Of a DNA stretch of 64,000 nt, positions 42,655-59,263 are shown one piece after another. The stretch lies in NCBI RefSeq assembly GCF_900174585.1, contig NZ_FWPT01000001.1:558001-622000 (forward strand), written 5' to 3'. How positions within the stretch are numbered: the stretch's first letter is position 1; every line of letters begins with the position of its first letter. The translations under genes and the position numbers were made by a program. This DNA comes from Parendozoicomonas haliclonae (lineage in GTDB: Bacteria; Pseudomonadota; Gammaproteobacteria; Pseudomonadales; Endozoicomonadaceae). Below the pieces are notes generated by a model, which had not been told where the DNA came from, made no database searches, and saw only the letters and a program-made list of their open reading frames with translations.

Positions 42655-45162
42655 TTAGAAGATGTCGCCGGGATTAAAGTCGCCATTGTCGTTGGTTGAG
42701 GTTTCTTCATCTTCAAACTCTGGTTTGGGCGCATTCTCTGTGCGGAACACTTCAAAGATGGCATTGGTTTCGTCCGGGCGTGCAGGTTTACCGGTTTCCG
42801 GATTGATCTTCATGGTGACAATACCATCCGGCTGGGGCAGGGAGGTTTCCGGTTTGTTGGCCAGTGCGACCTTCATAAAGTCGATCCATACCGGCAGTGC
42901 AGCGTTGGCGCCGTATTCCCAGCGACCCAAGGTTTTTGGTTGGTCAAAGCCCATCCAGACGGTGGCCTGCAGTTCCGGGTTGAAGCCGGAGAACCAGACA
43001 TCGCGCTGATCATTGGTGGTTCCGGTTTTGCCAGCAAGATCGTTACGGTTGAGTGCCTTGGCACGGCGACCAGTTCCTTCAGTGATAACATCCTTCATCA
43101 TGTCGTAGACGATGTAGTTCACCCGTTCATCCATAACCCGTGGAGCTTTCTTGACTGATTTCAGTAACTCCTTGGGATCGGTTGTAGTCAGGCTGCCATC
43201 CGGATTTATCGGGTTCTCTTCCAGAATGGACTCCAGAGTTAAACCTTCCTCGGAAAAGCCTGCAGCAAAGCCTTCCTCGGCAGGAATTGTTTGGGCTGAG
43301 CTGGTTTCTGCTTCTGGTGTTTCATCACAGTTCCGGCAAGCGATCAGCGGATCGGCCTGATAGATGGTTTTATCCAGCTGGTCGATATGCTGAATGATAT
43401 AAGGCTCAATACGGAAACCACCATTCGCCAGTACGGTATAACCCGTTGCCAGTTCCATTGGAGTAATGCCGGCGCTACCCAAAGACAGGGACAGGTTATC
43501 TGGCATCTTGTCTCTTGGCATGCCCAGCTGTTCGATCAGATCCAGTGTGTAATCAATGCCAGTACGTTGCAGAATGCGAATGGAGACCAGATTGCGCGAA
43601 CGGTAGAGACCTTTACGCAGGCGGGTTGGGCCATAGAACTTCTGATTATCGTTCTGTGGGCGCCAATGGCTTTCCAGCTGGTCATCATTAAAAACGACAG
43701 GTGCATCATTGATCAGTGTTGCCGCGGTCATACCTTTGTTGATTGCTGCCGTATAAATAAACGGCTTAAAGGCAGAGCCGACCTGGCGGTTGGCCTGAGT
43801 GACGCGATTGTATTTACTGTCGTAGAAGTTAAAGCCACCGACGATCGCAGTGATGGCGCCATCCTTTGGTTGCATGGCAACAATGGCGGCCTGAGCTTCT
43901 GGCAGCTGACTCAGTCTCACTGTCCCATCAATATGTCGAACACGAATCAGGTCGCCCACAGCAACAATATCTGATGGCTGCTTTGGCGCTTTGCCCTGAC
44001 GGTTAACATCAATATAAGGCTTGGCCCACTTCATCTGCTCAAAGTCCATCACGGCCGGGCTACCATCCCGAAGCATCAAGATTGCTCTGTCTTCATGCAC
44101 CTCTGTGACGACAACCGGTTCCAGAGAGCCGATAGGTGAAGTATTTTTGAGGGTCTGTTGCCAGATCTCCAGCGATTCACCGAGCTGCAACTCCGGACCG
44201 CGGAAACCATGACGCTCGTCGTAGGCCTGCAGACCTTTGTCGATAGCCAGGTTTGCTGCTTTCTGCTGAGCGCTGTTGATGGTGGTGTAAACCTTATAAC
44301 CGTCGGTATAGGCGGCGGTGCCCAGCTTTTCGATCACCTCCATACGTACCATCTCGGCTACGTAAGGAGCTTCCAGTTCGACGGGCAGTCCGTGGAAAGT
44401 AGCCGTTGGTGGTGTGTTCACGGCAAAGGTGTACTGGGGTTCACTGATCATACCCAGCGTTTTCATCCGGCCCAGAATCCAGTCGCGACGTTCCAGTGCC
44501 CGTGTAAGGTTCACCAGAGGGTTGTAACGGGATGGTGCTTTCGGCAGTCCGGCAATCATGGCCATTTGGGGTAGAGTCAGTTCCTGAATGGTTTTACCGT
44601 AATAAACCTGGGCTGCGGCTTCGATACCATAGGCGCGATTACCCAAATAAATTTTGTTCAGGTAAAGCTCCATAATCTCCTGCTTGCTGAGCTTGCGCTC
44701 AATTTCCAGGGCCAGGAGGATTTCATTGAACTTGCGGGAGAAGACCCGTTCATGGCTCAGGAAGAAGTTCTTAGCCACCTGCATAGTGATGGTACTGCCG
44801 CCGGACTGGATGCTGCCGGTGGACACCAGCTGCACGGTCGCGCGTGCCAGACCGACGATGTCAACGCCATTGTGGGAGTAGAAACGATCATCCTCGGCAG
44901 CCAGGAAGGCATCAATCAGCTCTTTTGGTACCTGCTCGAAATCAACGGGCGTACGGCGCTTTTCGCCAAATTCGGCAATGAGTTTGTTGTCTGCGGAGTA
45001 AATGCGCAGAGGTGTCTGGAAGTTAATATCTCTGAGTGAGTCTACAGAAGGGAGGCTCGGGCTCAGAAAAAGATATGCGCTGCTGCCGATCAGGAGAGTG
45101 CCACTGAATACGGCCAGCGCGCACCATAATCCGAATCTAATAACGCTGACAGCTTTTTTCAT
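42655..45162 (-). CDS. mrcA: Penicillin-binding protein 1A (bifunctional transglycosylase/transpeptidase)
   Basis: Builds peptidoglycan at the outer face of the inner membrane; 835 residues, close to the family norm. There is one N-terminal membrane helix (about 8-32). The GT51 transglycosylase domain has the catalytic Glu90 in EDDRFYSHNGVD, then GGSTITMQVAKN and RKFNEILLALEIE. An OB-like insert spans about 320-415. The transpeptidase domain has the active Ser463 in SAFK, then SRN near 523 and KTGTT near 714. The C-terminal tail is acidic. It is divergent from pilM, as in Pseudomonas, where the pair stands next to the pil operon. Confidence 0.97.
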   Translation of the reverse strand: MKKAVSVIRFGLWCALAVFSGTLLIGSSAYLFLSPSLPSVDSLRDINFQTPLRIYSADNKLIAEFGEKRRTPVDFEQVPKELIDAFLAAEDDRFYSHNGVDIVGLARATVQLVSTGSIQSGGSTITMQVAKNFFLSHERVFSRKFNEILLALEIERKLSKQEIMELYLNKIYLGNRAYGIEAAAQVYYGKTIQELTLPQMAMIAGLPKAPSRYNPLVNLTRALERRDWILGRMKTLGMISEPQYTFAVNTPPTATFHGLPVELEAPYVAEMVRMEVIEKLGTAAYTDGYKVYTTINSAQQKAANLAIDKGLQAYDERHGFRGPELQLGESLEIWQQTLKNTSPIGSLEPVVVTEVHEDRAILMLRDGSPAVMDFEQMKWAKPYIDVNRQGKAPKQPSDIVAVGDLIRVRHIDGTVRLSQLPEAQAAIVAMQPKDGAITAIVGGFNFYDSKYNRVTQANRQVGSAFKPFIYTAAINKGMTAATLINDAPVVFNDDQLESHWRPQNDNQKFYGPTRLRKGLYRSRNLVSIRILQRTGIDYTLDLIEQLGMPRDKMPDNLSLSLGSAGITPMELATGYTVLANGGFRIEPYIIQHIDQLDKTIYQADPLIACRNCDETPEAETSSAQTIPAEEGFAAGFSEEGLTLESILEENPINPDGSLTTTDPKELLKSVKKAPRVMDERVNYIVYDMMKDVITEGTGRRAKALNRNDLAGKTGTTNDQRDVWFSGFNPELQATVWMGFDQPKTLGRWEYGANAALPVWIDFMKVALANKPETSLPQPDGIVTMKINPETGKPARPDETNAIFEVFRTENAPKPEFEDEETSTNDNGDFNPGDIF

Positions 45163-45340
45163 AAGTTTTATTTATATGTAAATCCATGTTGGGGAAGTAC
45201 TGAACAGCCGCCGTTTAAATGCTGCACCAGATCACGAAATGACTATTATATGCGAGAGTAATAGCGTCAGCACAATTGCCATAACTCGCAGACTGTTATT
45301 TAATGGGCGTAAGCAAGGAATTATTGCAAAATCCTATTAA

Positions 45341-46428
<1,088 letters not shown>

Positions 46429-46429
<1 letters not shown>

Positions 46430-46989
46430 TGGCCAGAATTAACCTTTTACCCTGGCGTGAAGAGCTCCGCAAAGAGCGCCAGAAGAATTTCCTGATTGCC
46501 CTGGGGGCAACAGTTGCCCTCGCAGCCCTGCTGATTTTTGTTCGTGACTTGATGCTGAATGCTGCCATTGAGAATCAACAGTCGCGCAATCAGTTTCTGC
46601 AGACGGAAATTAATACCCTTAATGCCAAGATCAAAGAAATCAACGAGCTGAAGAGTAAGAAGAAAGAACTTTTGGCTCGTATGGAGGTTATCCAGAATCT
46701 GCAGGGTAATCGACCGGTTATTGTGCGGGTTTTTGATGAGCTGGTGCGGGTGCTGCCTGACGGTGTGTACTTCACTACTCTCAGTATGTCCGGCAATACC
46801 ATCAGCATTCAGGGTGTATCTGAGTCCAATAACAAGATTTCCAAGTTGATGCGCCAGCTGGATGAGTCGGATTGGTTTGATAGTCCGAACCTGACTGCGG
46901 TTAAAGCCCTGCAGGGCGGTACGGGCAGCAGTTTTATCCTGTCGGTGAGTCAGGTGGCTCCTGAACTGAAAGAGGAGGGTGGGTCATGA
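46429..46989 (+). CDS. pilN: Type IV pilus assembly protein PilN
   Basis: Inner-membrane protein of 186 residues. The conserved cytoplasmic motif ARINLLPWRE at the N-terminus binds PilM. A membrane helix follows at about 22-42, then a periplasmic coiled coil and a small ferredoxin-like domain. The start shares one base with the pilM stop codon. Confidence 0.95.
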
Positions 46990-47603
46990 GTTCGCTGCAG
47001 GAATCGCTCCAGAAGCTGAACAATATGGATCTCAATGAGCTGGATCTGGAAAACGTAGGCTCATGGCCTGTGCCAGTGAAGGTGATCCTCTGTGCTGTGG
47101 TTTTTGGCTTGGTTGTCTTCCTGGGCTTTCATTTTCATCTGAATGATCTGGGTGACCATCTGGATAGGGAAGTCAGTAAGGAAAACGATCTGAAGCAACA
47201 GTTCCAGACTAAAGCTTTCCTTGCGGCCAACCTGGGAGCTTATAAAGCGCAGATGGTTGAGATGGAGGCTTCATTTGGTGCACTGATCAAACAGTTGCCC
47301 AGCAAGACCGAGGTTCCGGGTTTGATTGAGGATATTGATTACACCGGCCTGGGGTCCGGTTTGTCGATTAACTCCATCAACCTTCAGTCTGAGGTGCGCC
47401 ACGAGTTTTATATCGAATTGCCTATCGATATCAGTGTTCGAGGTAATTACCACGATCTGGGCACCTTTATCAGCGGTGTGTCCAGCCTGCCTCGAATTGT
47501 GACGCTCCATGATTTCACGATTAAAAGCGATAAAAATACGGGTGCGCTGAGTATGGAAATCAAAGCCCGAACCTACCGTTACAATGACGGAGGTGGTGCG
47601 TGA
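46986..47603 (+). CDS. pilO: Type IV pilus assembly protein PilO
   Basis: Periplasmic partner of PilN, 205 residues. There is a short cytoplasmic segment, one membrane helix at about 33-55 (VKVILCAVVFGLVVFLGF), a coiled coil and a C-terminal domain with IDISVRGNYHDLGTFISGVSSLPRI (in parts), typical of PilO. It overlaps pilN by four bases. Confidence 0.95.
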   Translation: MSSLQESLQKLNNMDLNELDLENVGSWPVPVKVILCAVVFGLVVFLGFHFHLNDLGDHLDREVSKENDLKQQFQTKAFLAANLGAYKAQMVEMEASFGALIKQLPSKTEVPGLIEDIDYTGLGSGLSINSINLQSEVRHEFYIELPIDISVRGNYHDLGTFISGVSSLPRIVTLHDFTIKSDKNTGALSMEIKARTYRYNDGGGA

Positions 47604-48133
47604 TGAATTCCAGAAAGATTGCACCAGCTCTGCTGTTCTCAGGGCTCACCATTCTTGCAGGATGTGATTCCAATGCCGGTTATGAAGACCTCTCCCGGTT
47701 TATGGATGAGTCCCGTGCCCGGCCAACCGGGAGGATAGAGCCTCTTCCGCAGTTTACGCCTTATGAAGCCTTTACCTACTCGGCTTCAGGGATGCGCAGT
47801 CCGTTTGATAAGCCCATCAAGGTTCAGCTTGTTCGTAAGCAGAAGGTTCAGAGCGATATTCGCCCAGACCTGGATCGGGTCAAGCAATACCTTGAGAATT
47901 TTGCCTTTGATGCCTTCGCAATGGTTGGCACATTGAGTGATGATAACGGCTTTTTTGCTCTGCTCTCGATGGATGGTGGTGTGCACCGGGTTCGCGTCGG
48001 AGATTATCTGGGTCGGAATCACGGCCGGATTATCGGCATTACCGATTCCGAGGTTCAGGTGATCGAAATTGTAGAAAGTGGACTGGACAACTGGGTCGAA
48101 CGTCCCAGAACTCTCAGTCTCAGTGGTTCATAG
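47603..48133 (+). CDS. pilP: Type IV pilus lipoprotein PilP
   Basis: Inner-membrane lipoprotein linking PilNO to the PilQ secretin, 176 residues. The lipobox LAGC (Cys near residue 21) follows a short signal peptide. The C-terminal HR domain contains FAMVGTLSDDNGFFALL and VRVGDYLGRNHGRI. I chose ATG 47603, with GGAGGT eight bases upstream, over the GTG one codon earlier. Confidence 0.95.
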   Translation: MNSRKIAPALLFSGLTILAGCDSNAGYEDLSRFMDESRARPTGRIEPLPQFTPYEAFTYSASGMRSPFDKPIKVQLVRKQKVQSDIRPDLDRVKQYLENFAFDAFAMVGTLSDDNGFFALLSMDGGVHRVRVGDYLGRNHGRIIGITDSEVQVIEIVESGLDNWVERPRTLSLSGS

Positions 48134-48229
48134 TCGGTTAAAGGCGACCGATATAACGTATAGAAGATTGTGCTGCCAGTTTGTCTGGTCAAGCAGATGG
48201 AATAAGAAAGACTACACAGGTGTGACCGG

Positions 48230-50356
48230 ATGAATAGGAAAGGCAGGTTGACAAGTTGGGGTGGTTATCTGGCCGGTGCGGGATTGCTAACCACGCTTTG
48301 CTCGACAGCGGCGCTCGCCGGCACCCTGCAGGGGGTTGATGTGACATCCCTGCCTGGTGATCGGGTAGAGATGAAGCTTTCTTTTGATTCGGCTCCTCCG
48401 GAAATTAAAGGTTATTCCATTGAACAGCCTGCTCGGATTGTCCTTGATCTGCCCGGTACTGAAAGTGCTGTGGATAAATATAACGAGCTTGGCTTTTCCA
48501 ATGCCCGTAGTGTCACGGTTATGGAAACTAAGGATAGGACACGCCTGACTGTAAGTATGGATTCCTCTTCCTCATACACAACACGTACTGAAGGGAATAA
48601 TGTTTACGTCCTTGTTGGTGAAGGAGGGCCGGTTTCCCAGGCTGCTCCAGCTGTTGCTGCAGCAATTACCAATCAGGCAGCAGCTTCAACCAAAAATGCC
48701 TTTAGTTCTTCAAATGGTCTGACCAGTATTGATTTTGAGCGTGGCGATGATGGTGAGGGCAACATCGTTATTGGCCTTTCCTCGAAAAAGGTGCTGATGG
48801 ATCTTGAGGAGCAAGGTGGTCGCCTGCGATTAACCTTCCCGAATGCTGACCTTCCTGTCAGCCTCCGCAATCGCCTTGATGTGAATGACTTTGCTACCCC
48901 TGTTCAGTTTATCGATGCGCGGGTTGAAGATGGAAAAGCTTTGGTTGTTATTGAGCCAAAGGGCGAGTTTGACTATCTGGCGTGGCAGACTGATGACAAG
49001 ATGACCATCAGTGTAAAAGAGCTGACATCTCAGCAGATCGAGCAGAAGGCCCGGAAACAACTGGTCTATTCCGGAGATAAGCTTTCCCTGAACTTCCAGG
49101 ATATTGAAGTTCGTGATGTGCTTCAGATTCTGGCAGACTTTAAGGATTTGAACCTTGTTGCCAGTGATACTGTTGGCGGAAGTGTAACTCTGCGTCTAAA
49201 GAGTGTTCCGTGGGATCAGGCGTTGGATATTGTTTTGAAATCCAAAGGTCTGGGTAAGCGTCTGGAAAATAATGTGCTTGTTGTGGCCCCGGCCGCCGAG
49301 CTGGCAGCTCAGGAGCGTGAGCTGTTGGAGTCTCAGCAGCAGATCATTGAGCTGGCGCCTCTTTATACTGAACTGGTTCAAGTTAATTATGCTACAGCCG
49401 CAGAGATTGCAGCCGTCCTGTTGGGTGGTGAAGGAAATCGCATTCTTTCTGAACGTGGCAGTGTCCAGGTTATTGATCGGACAAATAGTCTTTTGGTTCA
49501 GGAAACCCAGAATAAGCTGGATGAAATTCGCGACTTGGTCGAGCGAGTTGATATCCCTGTACGTCAGGTACAGATTGAAGCTCGAATTGTGACCGCTGAC
49601 ACCAATTTCCGGAAAGAGCTTGGTGTTAAGTGGGGTGGCGCTGTTCAGGTTGGGAGTGGTAATAACCTTAAGCTGGGTGGCCAGGGTTCTAGTTGGAATC
49701 CAGGGGATCAGCCGTTGGGGGATGGGACAAGCCCTGGTTCTGGTGGTGAAGCTTCATTCGGAAATAATAACCTCTTTACAGATTTGTCTGTAACTGGGAC
49801 TGGGTCTTCTGCCCTGGCTATTGGCCTCTTGACAGACTCCGCTGTTGTAAATCTGGAAATCTCCGCTCTTGAAAGTGATGGTGGTGGTGAAATTGTTTCG
49901 CAACCTCGCGTAATCACCTCCGATAAGCAGAAGGCGACAATTAAGAGCGGTAAAGAGATTCCTTATCAGGAAGCAAGCTCCAGCGGTGCCACCACAACCG
50001 AGTTCAAGGAGGCTGTGCTCTCTGTTGAGGTGACCCCGCAGATCACCCCTGATGGCCGGGTGATTATGGATATTCAGGTGAATAATGACTCGGAAGGCCC
50101 AGCGACGGCCTCCGGTATTCCAACCATCAACACTAATGAGGTGAAAACCAAGGTTCTGATCGAAGATGGTCAGACGGTTGTACTGGGCGGTATTTTCAGT
50201 AAAACTGAGACCCGCGGTGTTGAGAAGGTGCCTCTGCTGGGAGATCTCCCGGGTGTAGGTCGCCTGTTCCGAAAGGACACCAAGAAAGACGAGCGTAACG
50301 AAACCCTGATTTTCATTACCCCGAAAATTTTGACGGCAACTATGGCTTTGCGCTGA
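48230..50356 (+). CDS. pilQ: Type IV pilus secretin PilQ
   Basis: Outer membrane secretin through which the pilus passes, 708 residues. A signal peptide ends at about residue 30 (AALAGTL). Two AMIN peptidoglycan-binding domains follow (about 33-130 and 165-260). An STN/N0 domain comes next (LSLNFQDIEVRDVLQILADF), then an N1 domain and the secretin domain (RQVQIEARIV, and IPYQEASSSG to VLGGIFSKTE). It ends with FITPKIL. A Gly/Ser/Asn-rich insert at about 470-510 is typical of the family. aroK begins 8 bases later. Confidence 0.97.
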   Translation: MNRKGRLTSWGGYLAGAGLLTTLCSTAALAGTLQGVDVTSLPGDRVEMKLSFDSAPPEIKGYSIEQPARIVLDLPGTESAVDKYNELGFSNARSVTVMETKDRTRLTVSMDSSSSYTTRTEGNNVYVLVGEGGPVSQAAPAVAAAITNQAAASTKNAFSSSNGLTSIDFERGDDGEGNIVIGLSSKKVLMDLEEQGGRLRLTFPNADLPVSLRNRLDVNDFATPVQFIDARVEDGKALVVIEPKGEFDYLAWQTDDKMTISVKELTSQQIEQKARKQLVYSGDKLSLNFQDIEVRDVLQILADFKDLNLVASDTVGGSVTLRLKSVPWDQALDIVLKSKGLGKRLENNVLVVAPAAELAAQERELLESQQQIIELAPLYTELVQVNYATAAEIAAVLLGGEGNRILSERGSVQVIDRTNSLLVQETQNKLDEIRDLVERVDIPVRQVQIEARIVTADTNFRKELGVKWGGAVQVGSGNNLKLGGQGSSWNPGDQPLGDGTSPGSGGEASFGNNNLFTDLSVTGTGSSALAIGLLTDSAVVNLEISALESDGGGEIVSQPRVITSDKQKATIKSGKEIPYQEASSSGATTTEFKEAVLSVEVTPQITPDGRVIMDIQVNNDSEGPATASGIPTINTNEVKTKVLIEDGQTVVLGGIFSKTETRGVEKVPLLGDLPGVGRLFRKDTKKDERNETLIFITPKILTATMALR

Positions 50357-50364
50357 CAGGAAGT

Positions 50365-50880
50365 ATGCAGTCTCGCACGATTTACCTGATAGGGCCGATG
50401 GGGGCAGGAAAGAGTACCATCGGCCGTATGCTCTCCCGTGAGCTAAACCTGCCTTTCCTTGATACCGACCAGGAAGTCGAAGATCGCTGTGGTGCCGATA
50501 TTCCCTGGATATTTGATAGGGAAGGGGAAGATGGCTTCCGGCAGCGAGAGACTTTTGTGCTGGAGTCCCTGCAAGGGGCACCGGCGCAGGTTGTCGCGAC
50601 CGGTGGCGGAATCGTTATGCGTGAAAAAAACCGCAGGCTGATGATAGCCAGCGGTTTTGTGGTTTTTCTGCAGGCCTCCGTTGCTACCCAAATGCAGAGA
50701 ACAGCCAAAGACAAGCGTCGCCCCCTTCTTCAGCGACCTGATCGTGAGCAGGTTCTCGCAGATCTTTACGAGCTGCGTGAGCCTTTGTATCGTGAAGCTG
50801 CCGATCTGGTTGTCTGTACTGATCGGGGCAGCCCGCGTCAGGTTATTAAAGAGATTACTGAAGCTGTTGGCATGGGGTAA
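50365..50880 (+). CDS. aroK: Shikimate kinase
   Basis: Phosphorylates shikimate in the fifth step of the chorismate pathway, cytoplasmic; 171 residues. P-loop GPMGAGKST, LDTDQEVEDR with the shikimate-binding Asp, the FR-E motif FRQRETFVLE, and VATGGGIV. It is co-transcribed with pilQ and aroB, a widespread arrangement. Confidence 0.97.
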   Translation: MQSRTIYLIGPMGAGKSTIGRMLSRELNLPFLDTDQEVEDRCGADIPWIFDREGEDGFRQRETFVLESLQGAPAQVVATGGGIVMREKNRRLMIASGFVVFLQASVATQMQRTAKDKRRPLLQRPDREQVLADLYELREPLYREAADLVVCTDRGSPRQVIKEITEAVGMG

Positions 50881-50954
50881 TTGCCAGCAGCCCCTTCTTA
50901 TTCGACAATCATCCCTCCAACAATAAAACCCTCTCGTAAGGCAGGAGTCCGGCT

Positions 50955-52034
50955 GTGCAAACCTTGACCGTGGATCTTGGTGATCGCTCTTATCCCATTT
51001 TTATTGGCTCAGGGTTGCTGTCAAAGCCGGAACTCCTAAAACCCTATATCCGTGGTTCCGAGGTGGCGGTTGTTACTAATGAGACGGTTGCGCCGCTTTA
51101 TCTGGAAGATCTGCGTAGGCTGCTGGGTGGTTATCGGGTTACGGAAGTCGTGCTGCCTGATGGTGAGCAATATAAAAACCTGACCGAGCTGAATCAGATC
51201 TTTGATCGATTGCTGGCTGATCGGCATAGCCGCGCCACCACGCTGATTGCTTTGGGTGGTGGGGTGGTTGGGGATATGTGTGGCTTTGCTGCTGCGAGTT
51301 ACCAGCGTGGTGTTAATTTTATCCAGATTCCAACCACGGTATTGTCCCAGGTTGACTCTTCTGTTGGTGGAAAAACCGGAGTAAATCACCCACTTGGCAA
51401 AAATATGATTGGCGCCTTTCATCAGCCGCAGGCAGTTATTGCGGATATGGACGTTCTGACCACTCTTCCGGATAGAGAGCTTTCCGCAGGGCTGGCTGAA
51501 GTGATCAAGTACGGTTTGATCAGCGATGCTCCGTTTTTTGAATGGCTGGAATTGAATGCTGAACGATTGATGTCGCGTGATGCTGATGCTTTGGCAGAAT
51601 CCGTACTTCGCTCCTGTGAAAATAAAGCCAAGGTTGTTGCTGAGGATGAGCGTGAGGGAGGGCGTCGTGCCATTCTGAACCTTGGTCACACCTTTGGTCA
51701 TGCCATTGAAACCCATCAGGGTTATGGGAAATGGCTGCACGGCGAGGCCGTTGCTGCTGGTATGGTCATGGCTGTTGATCTCTCGGTTCGGCTTGGTTGG
51801 GTTGAGTCTGACGTACTGCAAAGAACGATCGCGTTGTTAGAGCAATGCAAGCTGCCCGTTCAGCCTCCCAAGGGTATGACGCCCGATGACTTCCTGAATT
51901 TAATGTCTGTGGATAAAAAGGTTATCGATGGTCAATTACGCCTGATACTGCTGAAGTCTTTAGGGGATGCGGTGGTCACGGCAGAGGCTCCAAAAGAAGT
52001 TCTTTGTGAACTTTTGTATAGCCTTTGCCACTGA
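50955..52034 (+). CDS. aroB: 3-dehydroquinate synthase
   Basis: Converts DAHP to 3-dehydroquinate, the second chorismate-pathway step; NAD- and divalent-metal-dependent; 359 residues from GTG 50955 (AGGAG upstream). Motifs: LPDGEQYK, the [11 protein letters not shown] dinucleotide loop, [16 protein letters not shown]-like (here [16 protein letters not shown]), EVIKYGLI with the metal Glu, and [11 protein letters not shown] with the His ligands. It supplies the chorismate used by TrpE. Confidence 0.97.
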   Translation: MQTLTVDLGDRSYPIFIGSGLLSKPELLKPYIRGSEVAVVTNETVAPLYLEDLRRLLGGYRVTEVVLPDGEQYKNLTELNQIFDRLLADRHSRATTLIALGGGVVGDMCGFAAASYQRGVNFIQIPTTVLSQVDSSVGGKTGVNHPLGKNMIGAFHQPQAVIADMDVLTTLPDRELSAGLAEVIKYGLISDAPFFEWLELNAERLMSRDADALAESVLRSCENKAKVVAEDEREGGRRAILNLGHTFGHAIETHQGYGKWLHGEAVAAGMVMAVDLSVRLGWVESDVLQRTIALLEQCKLPVQPPKGMTPDDFLNLMSVDKKVIDGQLRLILLKSLGDAVVTAEAPKEVLCELLYSLCH

Positions 52035-52413
52035 AACTAATGGTGTATTAAGAAAAATATTCTGAAAAAAGCCATATTCCGTGTAATTTTCTTAGATCGG
52101 CTGCCTTGTTCATTTGTCTCGTTTTCGGTGACTATGTACAATGATCGGCCGCTCGACGCTAGCAAGAATTTATAAGAAAGCGTTGATGTGTGCAGGTGTG
52201 GCAGATCAAGAGACAACTTGCAGAGGGTTGTTTGTCTGTTACACCTAGTGTCTGGCGGGTGGCGTGAATGCGTTGATGCCGGATTATCTGCAGCCAAATT
52301 TTCTGGGTGCAGTCGGTTTCAGCCTGAGCGAAAAGCAAGGGAGGCTGCCACTGGTCAGGATGACCCCATAACGCCAAATAATGATTATCAAAATGGCTGT
52401 TGAGAGATCGCCT
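52035..52413. other. Intergenic region upstream of gltB
   Basis: 379 bases. Pseudomonas-type genomes have a SPOR-domain (DamX-like) gene here; no such ORF is present. A candidate promoter is given separately. The long leader can form several small hairpins (AGACAAC against GTTG..TTGTCT near 52213-52244; CTGCA/TGCAG near 52290-52314). I cannot match them to a known riboswitch. Confidence 0.5.
52114..52142 (+). promoter_or_regulatory. Candidate gltBD promoter
   Basis: TTGTCT (52114-52119), a 17-base spacer and TACAAT (52137-52142) match sigma-70 at 4 and 5 of 6 positions. It implies a leader of about 265 bases before gltB. Confidence 0.5.
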
Positions 52414-58385
<5,972 letters not shown>

Positions 58386-58415
58386 ACGTGCCTCGAGCGC
58401 ATAAATCTGGCGCAT

Positions 58416-58445
58416 AAAAAAGGAGAGCTCAGGCTCTCCTTTTTT
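58416..58445. terminator. Bidirectional terminator between gltD and ridA
   Basis: A 13-bp stem (six A, GGAGAGC and its complement) with a TCAG loop and T-runs on both strands, lying between the converging genes. Confidence 0.93.
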
Positions 58446-58464
58446 ATTGAATCTGTGCTGGCGA

Positions 58465-58839
58465 TTAAACTGTCGCGATCACTTCAATTTCAACCTTGGC
58501 GTCTTTTGGCAGGCGAGCGACTTCTACACAGCTGCGAGCCGGGAAAGGCAGGCTGAAGTACTGCTTATAAACTTCGTTGATGTCGGTGAAGTCGTTCATA
58601 TCCTTCACGAAAACCAGAGTCTTGCGAACCTTGCTCATGCTGGAGCCGGCCGCTTCCAAAATGGCTTTTACGTTCTCCAGACACTGACGCGCCTGCGCCT
58701 TGGTGTCTTCAGGCATATCACCGGTTTCCGGGTGAATAGGCAGCTGGCCGGACGTGATGATCATGCCGTTGAATTGCATAGCCTGGGAGTAAGGGCCGAT
58801 AGCTGCAGGGGCATCGGTCGTTTCGATAACTTTTTCCAT
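58465..58839 (-). CDS. ridA: RidA-family reactive enamine/imine deaminase
   Basis: Trimeric enzyme that hydrolyses reactive 2-aminoacrylate and similar imines released by PLP enzymes. It has 124 residues from the ATG at 58839; a 16-residue extension upstream is not family-like. Motifs: TTDAPAAIGPYSQA, SGQLPIHPETG, and the catalytic Arg in ARSCVEVARLP near residue 103. A single gene facing gltD. Confidence 0.95.
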   Translation of the reverse strand: MEKVIETTDAPAAIGPYSQAMQFNGMIITSGQLPIHPETGDMPEDTKAQARQCLENVKAILEAAGSSMSKVRKTLVFVKDMNDFTDINEVYKQYFSLPFPARSCVEVARLPKDAKVEIEVIATV

Positions 58840-59263
58840 GATATTGCTCAACTTGTAACTTGTGTGGCTGAACAGCGGGTACGGCAAAGGCTGGTAGTCT
58901 TTGGCGGCTGGTCAGCTCTCCCGAATCTGGTCAGTCATATGTGGCCGGGTTTTCATCCAGCAGGTACTGGTTATTCGGGAGAAAATAAAAAGGGCGTATT
59001 TCGCGATCCTGTAAGAGCATAAGCCCATGGCTGAGTGAATCTTCACTCTTTTGCAGGGGCTCTTCAGGAGTTTGGCATGCTACTCGCACGCAGGCTTACT
59101 GCTTTGATTTTCGTCAATGAAATAAATGGCTACTTTTTCAAATTCAGTTTAATTTGACCTGCGTCTGTTTCGGCTAAAACAGCGTTTGAGTCTGGCATCT
59201 TTTTGTATAAGTGCAATCCGTATTCGGGTACAGTTCACCACGAATAATAGAGAGAGTTTTACT
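58840..59263. other. Divergent intergenic region between ridA and hemE
   Basis: 424 bases with no gene that I can support. A TATAAG hexamer at 59206-59211 preceded by a poor -35 is a weak candidate for the hemE promoter. A short hairpin GAGTGA/TCACTC lies at about 59033-59048, followed by four T. AGAGAG about 10 bases before GTG 59264 serves as the ribosome-binding site of hemE. Confidence 0.4.

Noticed and set aside
59186-59263. Longer hemE
   Set aside because: The added residues do not fit the family N-terminus; GTG 59264 gives the expected length.
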